A stretch of DNA of 46,806 nt from Desulfobacteraceae bacterium (lineage in GTDB: Bacteria > Desulfobacterota > DSM-4660 > Desulfatiglandales > Desulfatiglandaceae): assembly GCA_016844935.1 (NCBI GenBank), contig JAERTK010000171.1, positions 1 through 46,806 of the forward strand. Direction: 5' to 3'. The notes beneath the pieces were generated by a model. It saw only the letters and a program-made list of their open reading frames with translations. It was not told the DNA's origin and searched no databases. Numbering within the stretch: the first letter of the stretch is position 1; every line of letters starts with the position of its first letter. The translations under genes and the position numbers were made by a program. This document shows positions 36,651 through 44,225 of this stretch, piece after piece.

Positions 36651-36832
36651 AGTAGCATGGGAAACGGCAGCTAAAATAGCGCCGGATAGAAAGCGTTTGG
36701 CAAAAACGATTTGATTTAGTGAAATGATTAATATAGCATCCTTTTCAATAATGAGACTGAGAAAGACATCTTTGTTGCTTATGAGAAATAGAAAAAAACA
36801 TAGCGAAATCCCAAAAAAACCATTGACCAAAA

Positions 36833-36848
36833 TTAACCTAAAGGTTAA
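36833..36848. promoter_or_regulatory. Palindromic operator of the HigB/HigA-like pair
   Basis: TTAACCT-AA-AGGTTAA is a perfect 7-bp inverted repeat with a 2-bp centre, ending 3 bp before the toxin ATG and covering its AAAGG ribosome site. A TTGACC -35-like box lies at 36823-36828. This is a typical place for antitoxin autorepression; binding is inferred. Confidence 0.6.
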
Positions 36849-36851
36849 GCT

Positions 36852-37229
36852 ATGAAAATAGTCAGACTCGATTCTGGTCCGGTTTTCGATATTTATGGGT
36901 TAATCATAGAAGGAGTTTGCTTGGTAGAGGAGTATATTGAAGGCCTCGATGAGAAAGATCAAATAAAGATATTTTCTCTATTTGAGCGTATTCTACAACA
37001 TGGCCCCCCACAAAATATAACAAGATTTAGACATATAGGAGACGGAATTTACGAACTAAAGACCAGTAGTGGCAATCGGATTTTAAGTTTTTATGGCGGA
37101 GAATCTTTACCTAACTCGCTGATCCTTGCACAAGGATTCCAGAAATCAAAGAAGAAAATATTGGACCGTCAAAAAAGAAAAGCTCTGAGGTGGCGTGAAC
37201 CAATCATCGAAATTGTGAAAAGCTATTGA
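36852..37229 (+). CDS. RelE/HigB-type toxin (Gp49-like family)
   Basis: The 125-aa protein resembles the phage-derived Gp49-like/HigB group of RelE-fold mRNA interferases: an N-terminal helix-rich part with LDEKDQIKIFSLFERILQHG, then FRHIGDGIYELKTSSGNRILSFYGG, LILAQGFQKSKKK and a C-terminal basic helix. The K/R-rich C-terminus and the G-I-Y-E-L-K strand are family hallmarks. It should cut ribosome-bound mRNA and be neutralised by the following gene. The toxin-first order is that of HigBA. A palindrome overlaps its ribosome site. Confidence 0.82.
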   Translation: MKIVRLDSGPVFDIYGLIIEGVCLVEEYIEGLDEKDQIKIFSLFERILQHGPPQNITRFRHIGDGIYELKTSSGNRILSFYGGESLPNSLILAQGFQKSKKKILDRQKRKALRWREPIIEIVKSY

Positions 37230-37254
37230 GCAAGAGAATAAAAGAGGAATGAGC

Positions 37255-37749
37255 ATGAAAACAGGCAAATGGTTCAAAAGAAAAATGGAGTCTTTTAAGG
37301 AAGATTTTAGCTTCCGTCTTGAAACACTCATTTTAGACCTAACAGAAAAAATCTGCATAAAGATGGAGCAAAAAAATATTAACCGAATGAGGTTAAGTGA
37401 ACTATTAAATGTTTCTCCACCGGCTGTCACAAAAATCCTGAACGGCAATTCTAATTTCACACTTAAAACCTTGTTGTCTATGTCGGATGCTTTAGATTTG
37501 GAATTGAAAATAGATTTCGTTGACAAAAATAAGGTGTCTGTGGGGGCATATGACTGTTACTTTAGTAGCGCTGCTTTCCTTTCAGACAAGACAATTAATT
37601 TGAGAGCAGCTTCATTAGCAACCACGACGACTGAAATTGAGATTCATACAGGGAAACTAACGGGCGCAAAAAGAATGGATTTTACTGCGGCTGTAGATTC
37701 CGCGATGGTGCCGATGGACACAGGGTCTGCATGGAGAGAAGCCGCCTGA
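37255..37749 (+). CDS. XRE-type HigA-like antitoxin
   Basis: The ATG at 37255 has AGAGGA at proper spacing; an ATG at 37249 is too close. The 164-aa product has an XRE helix-turn-helix around residues 35-85 (KMEQKNINRMRLSELLNVSPPAVTKILNGNSNFTLKTLLSMSDAL), preceded by a helix. A C-terminal region of 80 residues is rich in Ala, Thr and Ser with no known fold. It should bind the upstream palindrome and the toxin. It follows the toxin by 25 bp. Confidence 0.82.
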   Translation: MKTGKWFKRKMESFKEDFSFRLETLILDLTEKICIKMEQKNINRMRLSELLNVSPPAVTKILNGNSNFTLKTLLSMSDALDLELKIDFVDKNKVSVGAYDCYFSSAAFLSDKTINLRAASLATTTTEIEIHTGKLTGAKRMDFTAAVDSAMVPMDTGSAWREAA

Positions 37750-37777
37750 CACAACCTTGAACAAATGGAGCATGAAA

Positions 37778-38194
37778 ATGAAGACAAGCGAGTCCTATAG
37801 AAAAATAATTGTTGATGAAATTGACTATGTCGAAAGCATGATGAACAAGGCACAAGATGTTGGGGAAAAGCTCTACTTGTTTAGTGCTATTCACGGAACC
37901 ATTCAAAGGGTCTTCAATCTTGAATATGATTCGGATCTCGTTTTTATGCATAATATTCTTCAGCAAACTCACTTTTCTTTTATACAAAGACTGCAAGCTG
38001 TCAAAACCGGAGATGTGGCAGTCCCGTTACTTGAGGAGCAAGTGGAGGGACTTATTGCCGCTATCAAAGAATTATCAGAGAAAATCCGTGGCAATAATAA
38101 ACTTGATGGCACATTGAAAAAATTCGCGATCCTCGCCTACTCTACTAATGGGAATGGCTATTATTTACTACGAAAAGGGTTACTGAAAATATAG
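37778..38194 (+). CDS. Unknown 138-aa helical protein, third gene of the toxin-antitoxin operon
   Basis: The start is taken at ATG 37778 behind GGAGCATGAAA; a TTG at 37757 is in frame but poorer. The product is largely alpha-helical (ESYRKIIVDEIDYVESMMNK, VPLLEEQVEGLIAAIKELSEKIRG) with no recognised domain. It begins 28 bp after the antitoxin, on the same strand, and its ribosome-site context resembles that of the antitoxin gene, so it may belong to the module. Its 3' end overlaps the end of the convergent terminase-like gene by 34 bp. Confidence 0.62.
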   Translation: MKTSESYRKIIVDEIDYVESMMNKAQDVGEKLYLFSAIHGTIQRVFNLEYDSDLVFMHNILQQTHFSFIQRLQAVKTGDVAVPLLEEQVEGLIAAIKELSEKIRGNNKLDGTLKKFAILAYSTNGNGYYLLRKGLLKI

Positions 38195-38562
38195 GAATTG
38201 CAGAAAGTGATTAACCCACTGCCTTTTGGGCCTGGGTGCAACAACGCGCCACCCTTAAACGCTTGGGAAATGGCCGCAAAAGCAATGCAGGCTTCTTCTT
38301 CCAGGGTGCGTTGGTGGGTGACATTATATTTGGCGGCAATTTCGGTTTGCTTGGCTTTAATATAGGCGACGACCATAACATTTGATAACAGCCTTGAAGC
38401 GGCAGTTTGGGCAGTCCTGTCTCTCTTTACAGATGGATACGCAACCTTATAAGCATGTGTTCCGTTATGGTCGATTAGCCACTCGTCGGCAAAATGCTGC
38501 TGCGCGGGAGTCAATGTTTTCCGGGTCTTTTCCACCGTGGGCCGCAAAATCAATTCAACCAA
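38161..38562 (-). CDS. Terminase small subunit-like protein, altered copy
   Basis: The 133-aa frame contains the terminase-small-subunit core LTPAQQHFADEWLIDHNGTHAYKVAYPSVKRDRTAQTAASRLLSNVMVVAYIK, close to the first half of the neighbour at 38615. It departs after LEEEACIAF. The C-terminus (GGALLHPGPKGSGLITFCNSYIFSNPFRSK) lacks the usual ending, and the only start is a TTG without ribosome site. It may be a damaged duplicate, or a short DNA-binding terminase-like protein. It lies at the junction of the satellite-like block and the plus-strand cargo. Confidence 0.6.
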   Translation of the reverse strand: MVELILRPTVEKTRKTLTPAQQHFADEWLIDHNGTHAYKVAYPSVKRDRTAQTAASRLLSNVMVVAYIKAKQTEIAAKYNVTHQRTLEEEACIAFAAISQAFKGGALLHPGPKGSGLITFCNSYIFSNPFRSK

Positions 38563-38614
38563 CGCTATCGCATTTGCAAGTTGGGTTAGAACACCAGCAT
38601 TGGCAGTCGCTCAC

Positions 38615-39076
38615 TTAAAGGCCTTCCTCAAGTGCCGGCATTTCTGGCCGGCTTATCTGTTTCTCGGGCCGGGTGAAATTTATTACCAGCGCCGGCGGCT
38701 GGGTGACGTTGACATCCACCGAGTCTGAGAACAATCGGACATGCCGCGCAAGAATCTCCCAGGCCCGCAAAGCATCACCATAGCGATCTTGATCCTCAGC
38801 CTTTTTCGCAAGGCGGAGAAGGTTCTCAATGACTGTATCTTGGTCAACCCTGGTACGCTCCTGGCGTTTCTCCTGGCCGTCGGCGATAGCAGCTTGAACC
38901 TTAACATTTCTTAACAACCGTGAAGCCGCTGCCATTGCTGTTTCATCCTTCTTCACGGCCGGATAAGCGGTCTTGTAGGCGCGTGTGCCGTTGAGATCGA
39001 CGAGGTACTCCTGTACAAATCTGGCCTGTTTCGGCGTCGGTTTTACTCCCATATCATTAATTGTCCTTTCTGTCAT
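38615..39076 (-). CDS. Terminase small subunit
   Basis: The 153-aa protein has the Terminase_2 signature: PTPKQARFVQEYLVDLNGTRAYKTAYPAVKKDETAMAAASRLLRNVKVQAAI, a helix-turn-helix-containing DNA-recognition domain, then a helical oligomerisation region (VIENLLRLAKKAEDQDRYGDALRAWEILARHV). Small terminases choose the DNA to package into phage heads. No large terminase, portal or capsid gene is present, as in satellites that use their own small terminase to redirect a helper phage. That reading is inference. Confidence 0.82.
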   Translation of the reverse strand: MTERTINDMGVKPTPKQARFVQEYLVDLNGTRAYKTAYPAVKKDETAMAAASRLLRNVKVQAAIADGQEKRQERTRVDQDTVIENLLRLAKKAEDQDRYGDALRAWEILARHVRLFSDSVDVNVTQPPALVINFTRPEKQISRPEMPALEEGL

Positions 39077-39091
39077 AGATGCTGTCGCGTT

Positions 39092-39370
39092 TTAGACCCG
39101 CTCCTTCAAGATTTCATAGAACCTGTTAATCGCTGCCATCGCCACATCGCTGCCTCCCGCATCTGGATGAAATTCCTTTGCGACCCGGCGGTATGCCTGG
39201 CGAATACGATCCTCAGATAGCGGTATTACCTTTTCTTCAAAACCAAGAGCGACCCTGACGGAGGTCAAGAGCGGCTCACGCAGATCGACAGTTTCAATAA
39301 GCCATAGCAAATAATCCTCCGGTATTTCACCGACATCATGGCCTTTATATTTTCCGAAGGTCATTAGCAT
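39092..39370 (-). CDS. DUF3820-like plus J-domain small protein
   Basis: This 92-aa protein joins two short modules. Residues 1-40 (MTFGKYKGHDVGEIPEDYLLWLIETVDL) match the DUF3820 pattern F-G-K-Y-K-G-x-x-x-x-x-I-P-x-x-Y-L-x-W. Residues 55-92 form a truncated J domain with the HPD motif (IRQAYRRVAKEFHPDAGGSDVAMAAINRFYEIL). It could recruit an Hsp70 to replication or packaging proteins of the element; this is inference. It lies between ERCC4 nuclease and terminase genes in a minus-strand run. Confidence 0.78.
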   Translation of the reverse strand: MLMTFGKYKGHDVGEIPEDYLLWLIETVDLREPLLTSVRVALGFEEKVIPLSEDRIRQAYRRVAKEFHPDAGGSDVAMAAINRFYEILKERV

Positions 39371-39444
39371 GTTTGACTGCCCGTTACTGCTGGTCCGCTA
39401 AAGCAACGCAATCAGCAAGTGCTGGCATGAGAGGCCCTTACAGC

Positions 39445-39891
39445 TCAAGCCCTTCCCAAATCCATGGCACTCAGCCTCTTCTCCTGCTCCCGAGCGAATT
39501 TCTGCAAGAGGCTTTCCGTAATGATTGCCCCGCTGTCACGGTTACCGGCGAAAAATACAGGAACCTTATACCGAACCGAAAACGTCAGCAGGCTTTGAAC
39601 CGCAGCCTTTGGATTCATATTGCTGCGATACACACCACCGGCAAAGTCTGAGAAGGATGTTTCAATAACAATTGCGAAGTACTCAAGCGCACGGCCCCTG
39701 TGGAGTTCCTTTTCAAACCTATTCCGGCCAACCGTGAGGCAGCCAATAAGGTCATCCACAGTTTTCCGTTCAATGGCGATCAGATTTTCCCCGCCTCTTA
39801 AACTGTAGTCGCCAGTGGGCAGGGCGGCCCGTTCACTTTCCGTCTGGAACTCGTATGGCTGTTGCTCACGGGTATCGATTGTGATTATCAT
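39445..39891 (-). CDS. ERCC4-type nuclease domain protein
   Basis: The 148-aa protein is essentially a single ERCC4 (XPF-type) nuclease domain. The catalytic signature is complete: DTREQQPYEF at residues 5-14, LPTGDYSL, and IAIERKTVDDLIGCL (the G-D-x(n)-E-R-K-x-x-x-D motif). The remainder matches the fold (VYRSNMNPKAAVQSLLTFSVRYKVPVFFAG). Such proteins occur in phages and satellites and may process branched DNA. It lies downstream of the primase/helicase gene in the minus-strand replication block. Confidence 0.88.
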   Translation of the reverse strand: MIITIDTREQQPYEFQTESERAALPTGDYSLRGGENLIAIERKTVDDLIGCLTVGRNRFEKELHRGRALEYFAIVIETSFSDFAGGVYRSNMNPKAAVQSLLTFSVRYKVPVFFAGNRDSGAIITESLLQKFAREQEKRLSAMDLGRA

Positions 39892-40088
39892 TTATTGTTC
39901 CTGCCATATTTTCTAAAAAACTGGGCCTTGATTGACCTTTTTCATATTGAACTCCAGCGCTCAACATCATGGTCTTTGGGTCCCTATGAGTTTTGTGAGT
40001 TTTATGAGTTTTTTCAGACCCCATTTAAAAAAATACATCTGACACTTTCCACGCGTAGGTTTAAGAAAACTCACATAACTCACATAAC

Positions 40089-42821
40089 TCACATATCGGC
40101 GCCGATCCGTTTTCGCAATCGCCATTGGTTTGACCGCATTTTTTCGCCGTGCAATTCAAAACACATCCCGTCAATGATACGCCCACGCTTTTTCTCGATC
40201 CACCGGCCCAAACGCCTCGGATTGACACGACCCCGTTCCCCGGCTATTTCATCGGCTGCGGCATACAATTCTTCGTTGACGATACTGTTGTTTAATACGG
40301 ATTTTTGTTCAGCAAGGCTAATTACTTCACCGACTGTCTTTGGCATGTCTTCATATGCATCCCACCATGCCGCCATGAACGCTGATAGCTTTGCAGTCTC
40401 AGGGTCCATGGCATATGCAGTGTCAATCGATTTAACGGGGTCTGATACATCAATAATGGGGCATTGTTGACCAATGAAGCACACGGCACGTCTTATTGAA
40501 TCAGACCATATTTCAAATGATGCGGTACGGTCGGGCAGTCTGTCCCCTTGCTGCAACCCGGCGCGTAGTATTGTTAGTGCAGCAGCAATAAGTTCCAAAC
40601 GGTGGGTCCGGCAAAAATCAACCGGATCAAGGTCAAAGCATCGCTTCCATGGTGTTTCTGTTTCTGGGTCGATTCTGGAGGTCAGCACTCTACGGCACAG
40701 GTCACCGCGCAACTGAATATTATTGCCTGTCAAGATGAAAAGGCTTCTGGTTGTTACTGTTATGGTTTCGGAGACACCCAGAACCCTATCGCTGTAGTTT
40801 TCTGCGGTTAGAAGGGCGCATAAAGCGCTGCTGTCAAGCACACCGGTAATGTTATCCCAAACAATGACGCGGCGGTTCTCCCGAAGTAATGCCAAAATTC
40901 GTTTGCGGCTCTCTTCCTGGTCCCCAGCCTCGGGCAACATAGCCGGTGTATCCCCTGCAAGTTCAGATAAGCACTTGGCAATTAGTGTTTTTCCTGATCC
41001 TGCCACTGGGGCGCTAAAACAAACTGCAGGCGCAGTCGGCAACATCGGCCGCACACAGGCAGTTAAGAGAGCATTCAGCATAACACCCCGGCTGATCGGC
41101 CCATCAAAAGGGAAATCCTTAAATGGTTTCCAGAAAGTTTTACATGCCTTTTCCACGTCATGGATATTGGGCTCTTCGGGTATTCCCGGCCATTGTGAAG
41201 CATCCTGCAGAATAAGCATGATCCCGGTTTGTGGATCATAGCCATCGGCATCAATCAAATGGCCTGTTACCGGGTCCATGGTGGGTGCTGTGGCAACACC
41301 GGTCAGTTCGTGGAGCCCCCATGAACCCTTCGCCGCTTTTACACCGGCGGCTATGTTCGGCCTGCAATCACAAGAAACCAATTCACCGGATCGGCCATCG
41401 TATTTCATGAACTTAAAAATTCCGTCCAGGTCAAACAAGATCCCGTCCTTATCTCTTGGTATCACTTCACCAGCCGTATTGACCGCAACAATTTCTCCAC
41501 CTCGCTGATAATGGGCGCCATTGATTTTCATGAGTTCTAATGCTCTTCTGACGATCTGCACTCTTTCCCCGGCAATTATCTGGAGTGTTTCCCGGGCTCT
41601 GTGCAAGGCATAGCGACGACCCCCGTGCGCGTGGCTCCAGATATACGGCTTACCGGCGGCACGTAGGTTTATGTAAGCAATGCGTTTGTCGTTGTTATAT
41701 TCCGGCTCAAGTGGATCAGCGCACTTCTTGGAATGGTACTTGTCTGGGTTGTCCAGAAGTTCACCTACCGTTACCTCGTAGTCGTTTGATAGGTGCAAAA
41801 CAAATTCGCCTAGCAGTATTTGTTTTTCAACGGCTGCCGTAAAAGTTTGCCGTAACTGTTCGGCGCGTTCTTCTATTTCCTCCTGGGCGGGCTTCTCTTT
41901 TTTTAGGGCGGTGTTTACACGTGCCTCAACCCATTGTCTTTTGATTTTTTGAGATTCAGGCGCGGCCTGCTCCTTTGCATCTTTCACCAAACGGCCATAC
42001 TCTACCTCTTCCCGAAGTGTAAGCGACGGTATTGCGATCTGTGTGTCAAGCGGTTTGGCATCAGGGTTAAACAATTCAGGATCAGGCCGGCGCTGTTCAA
42101 GGGGTGGTTCACATGCGGCCCCTGCAAGAAAGTCAAGACGTTCCGGTTGCCAAACGGCAGAATCAACCGGCGCTCGCTCCAACATTGCCCCTGATTTTGA
42201 AATCCAGATATAACCATGATCCTTCAACCACATCCTTTTAGAGAGCGCCTGCCCGGCACGAGGTATATCCGACGCATTTTTAACAACCACAAGCAGGCGT
42301 TGACCCGACGCGCCCTTTAAACATTCATCCCCTTTATAAATGTGGGAAGACGCACTTGATACCAAAACATGTGGCGCACCCATCAGGGCCGGACATACGC
42401 TATAAAGCAATTCTCGGAAGGCAACAGAACTTAAAGGCGTTTGTCCTACAGGAGGATCATAATCGTTCATCAAGATTCCCGCCCCCGGCGACCATGAGAA
42501 ATGTTCTCGGTCCCTGGCAATAATCGGCGGGCCACCATTGCGCTTTGTATTTTGTAGCGCCTTTTGCGTAACGATGATGGCCTCGGAATGTTGAGGTACG
42601 CCGTAGACCAGAGCTTGGTCAGATTGCAGACTGGAAATGAGCTCAGGTATTTGGCGGGCGCTGCTTAGTGACATCTTTTTGCACATCCCCAATGTCATAG
42701 CTCCGCCTGGTATCTTTATGAGTTTGCCGTCCTGATCAAGACGAAATGCCTTTGTAATTCTGGTGGGATTCTTGCTTGTGACCTTGGTCAGAAAGATGTT
42801 GAAATTCTTTTCGGAATCCAT
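40089..42821 (-). CDS. Satellite-type primase/helicase-like protein
   Basis: The 910-aa protein has an N-terminal region resembling archaeo-eukaryotic-type primase (ALVYGVPQHSEAIIVTQ, GILMNDYDPP with candidate metal-binding acids, FRELLYSVCPAL). The middle has KRIAYINLRAAGKPYIWSHAHGGRRYALHR. A C-terminal ATPase carries Walker A APVAGSGKTLIAKC near residue 605, VIVWDNITGVLDSSALCALLTA and ILTGNNIQLRGDLCRRVLTSRI. This arrangement suits a replication protein of a phage satellite or integrative plasmid. Primase activity is inferred, since I only see candidate residues. Confidence 0.75.
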   Translation of the reverse strand: MDSEKNFNIFLTKVTSKNPTRITKAFRLDQDGKLIKIPGGAMTLGMCKKMSLSSARQIPELISSLQSDQALVYGVPQHSEAIIVTQKALQNTKRNGGPPIIARDREHFSWSPGAGILMNDYDPPVGQTPLSSVAFRELLYSVCPALMGAPHVLVSSASSHIYKGDECLKGASGQRLLVVVKNASDIPRAGQALSKRMWLKDHGYIWISKSGAMLERAPVDSAVWQPERLDFLAGAACEPPLEQRRPDPELFNPDAKPLDTQIAIPSLTLREEVEYGRLVKDAKEQAAPESQKIKRQWVEARVNTALKKEKPAQEEIEERAEQLRQTFTAAVEKQILLGEFVLHLSNDYEVTVGELLDNPDKYHSKKCADPLEPEYNNDKRIAYINLRAAGKPYIWSHAHGGRRYALHRARETLQIIAGERVQIVRRALELMKINGAHYQRGGEIVAVNTAGEVIPRDKDGILFDLDGIFKFMKYDGRSGELVSCDCRPNIAAGVKAAKGSWGLHELTGVATAPTMDPVTGHLIDADGYDPQTGIMLILQDASQWPGIPEEPNIHDVEKACKTFWKPFKDFPFDGPISRGVMLNALLTACVRPMLPTAPAVCFSAPVAGSGKTLIAKCLSELAGDTPAMLPEAGDQEESRKRILALLRENRRVIVWDNITGVLDSSALCALLTAENYSDRVLGVSETITVTTRSLFILTGNNIQLRGDLCRRVLTSRIDPETETPWKRCFDLDPVDFCRTHRLELIAAALTILRAGLQQGDRLPDRTASFEIWSDSIRRAVCFIGQQCPIIDVSDPVKSIDTAYAMDPETAKLSAFMAAWWDAYEDMPKTVGEVISLAEQKSVLNNSIVNEELYAAADEIAGERGRVNPRRLGRWIEKKRGRIIDGMCFELHGEKMRSNQWRLRKRIGADM

Positions 42822-42861
42822 TATATTAACTCCACATCGTTTCTATTCATTCTTCTAAAGA

Positions 42862-42897
42862 GCCGCCGTTCCTGCCAGGGTTCGCGGCTTTTTTTTG
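42862..42897 (+). terminator. Terminator-like hairpin between alpA and primase
   Basis: The arms agccgc (42862-42867) and gcggct (42885-42890) form a hairpin followed on the plus strand by a T run. On the minus strand, the direction of the flanking genes, only CTCTTT follows, so it may reduce rather than stop read-through from alpA into the primase gene. Confidence 0.4.
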
Positions 42898-42899
42898 CC

Positions 42900-43109
42900 C
42901 TATGCATTGCTCTTAACCTCTTGATCCCGCGCCTTGATCTGCTCTTGAAGCCAATCATCAACCTCCTGTTCCACCCACCCAACGCTTCTGGGGCCTAATT
43001 TGATGGGGGCGGGAAATTTCCCAGCCGCTATCATTGCGTACATGGTGCTACGGCACACCGGGATCTTCTTCAAAACGGTTGGTCTCCTGAGAATCTTTAA
43101 ATCGCTCAC
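42900..43109 (-). CDS. AlpA-family regulator / excisionase-like protein
   Basis: The 69-aa protein begins SDLKILRRPTVLKKIPVCRSTMYAMIAAGKFPAPIKLGPRSVGWVEQEVDDWLQEQI, a complete AlpA/MerR-like winged helix. AlpA proteins switch on integrase or excision in satellites and cryptic prophages. It lies upstream of the primase gene on the same strand, the usual int-alpA-pri order of satellites. The start context is AAAGAAGTGAGCGATTTAAAG with no strong ribosome site assigned. Confidence 0.88.
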   Translation of the reverse strand: MSDLKILRRPTVLKKIPVCRSTMYAMIAAGKFPAPIKLGPRSVGWVEQEVDDWLQEQIKARDQEVKSNA

Positions 43110-43235
43110 TTCTTTCCCTCCACGAATTGAATGTTTTTGGATTGTAAAAAACCTTGTCGGTCAAACGTAGTATAGAGCAGAAGTATATATAAACAATTGA
43201 AATTACTAGTCATATCTGGATATGGCAAATTTTTG

Positions 43236-43272
43236 ACAAAAAAATCCGGCTCCCTATTTTGGGAACCGGATT
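43236..43272 (-). terminator. Rho-independent terminator of the 43307-44125 gene
   Basis: The hairpin aatccgg-c-tccc / ggga-a-ccggatt (43243-43272) is followed on the minus strand by a run of seven T. It lies 35 bp beyond the stop of the unknown gene and before alpA. It would separate the integrase-side transcript from the replication block. Confidence 0.7.
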
Positions 43273-43306
43273 ATAAAGGTTTGGATGTAGAGCTTTTCGG
43301 CGTGGG

Positions 43307-44125
43307 TTACTTCGGAAGCTGGTTTTCTAATCCCGTCTTCTTTAACCAGCGGAGGATTGTCCGCTCTGAAGGGATGGCCCTTGTATCGCCAGTTCGTTTC
43401 TTGTGGTCGTTCAGGTATGTGTCGATTTCAAGCCACATAGCGTGTGGGTTCTTTGCATGGCACTGATCAAAAGCCTCTTTCAACTCATCATCAGTATATC
43501 TGTTCTTTTTCGGTTTGCTGCCAACGTCCCCCTTTTTTTCGCTCAAATAATAGCCGTCACTCCTTAACCCGCCCTCAATCTTCCCTGCGTGTCTGAGCGC
43601 TCTCATCGCCAGGTAGTCAACCTCCTCATCCTTTCCCTTGGTGGAGGCAAACAGCACTATCACGTTATCCAGTTGTGCTCCAAACACACGGCTGTCATCG
43701 CTGAACTGGAAGCCGTCCCGAAGCATACGCCTGTCTCCCAAAAGGCGGAATTTCCTTTTCCTTGGAGGTAACGTTGATGGGTCAATGCCGATACTCTTCA
43801 ACTTGGCCTCAAAGTCACGGTCTAGGGGTTCCTGTTGCTGATGGTCTAATAGGGCTTCGATGTCCATCAGTTGCAAGAGATCGCCCACGGCAACCCCTTT
43901 GTCCAGATAATCATGAGCTGTCGAAAAAAGAATGGCTGGCTCTTTCCCCTCGTAGTCTTTCGGGTCTTCCTTCCAAGACACTTCACCTTCTGGTGAAACC
44001 TCGTAGGGGACACCGTTTTTTAAAGGTCTTAGATCGCCGTCCTTTAATGAGATATCCCGAGCGGCCATTGCATTCCTGATATTCCGGCTCGCTTCAATCA
44101 ATTCTTGAAGTTTCTTTTTATACAT
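43307..44125 (-). CDS. Unknown 272-aa protein between integrase and AlpA
   Basis: No family is recognised. The N-terminus is a helix (YKKKLQELIEASRNIRNAMAARDI). The middle is mixed and charged (PPRKRKFRLLGDRRMLRDGFQF, VFGAQLDNVIVLFASTKGKDEEVDYLAMRALRHAG). The end (RYTDDELKEAFDQCHAKNPHAMWLEIDTYL, then ERTILRWLKKTGLENQLP) reads like a DNA-binding helical domain seen at the C-terminus of some mobile-element proteins. The position next to the integrase suggests an element-specific regulator or cargo; this is inference. It has its own terminator. Confidence 0.65.
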   Translation of the reverse strand: MYKKKLQELIEASRNIRNAMAARDISLKDGDLRPLKNGVPYEVSPEGEVSWKEDPKDYEGKEPAILFSTAHDYLDKGVAVGDLLQLMDIEALLDHQQQEPLDRDFEAKLKSIGIDPSTLPPRKRKFRLLGDRRMLRDGFQFSDDSRVFGAQLDNVIVLFASTKGKDEEVDYLAMRALRHAGKIEGGLRSDGYYLSEKKGDVGSKPKKNRYTDDELKEAFDQCHAKNPHAMWLEIDTYLNDHKKRTGDTRAIPSERTILRWLKKTGLENQLPK

Positions 44126-44225
44126 ACCGCCTCTCGCGATCCCTGCCTGTTAAATCCGGGAAGGGCGGGGCAGGGTCCCCCGCCTTTCAACCCGTCGGCC
44201 TAATTCCGGGAACTGTTATACTTTA

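Larger units (their letters stand above)
36466..36851. other. Gap with a gene fragment and the toxin-antitoxin control region
   Basis: Holds the minus-strand C-terminal gene fragment (36477-36650), about 170 bp with no recognisable content, and the palindromic operator of the downstream toxin-antitoxin pair. The hydrophobic frame continuing upstream of the fragment on the minus strand is probably not a gene. Confidence 0.5.

Noticed and set aside
36640..36830. Hydrophobic N-terminal part of the minus-strand frame at 36477-36830
   Set aside because: Only the last 55 codons match the copy at 15040; the upstream part is unlike it, has no ribosome site and is probably non-coding.
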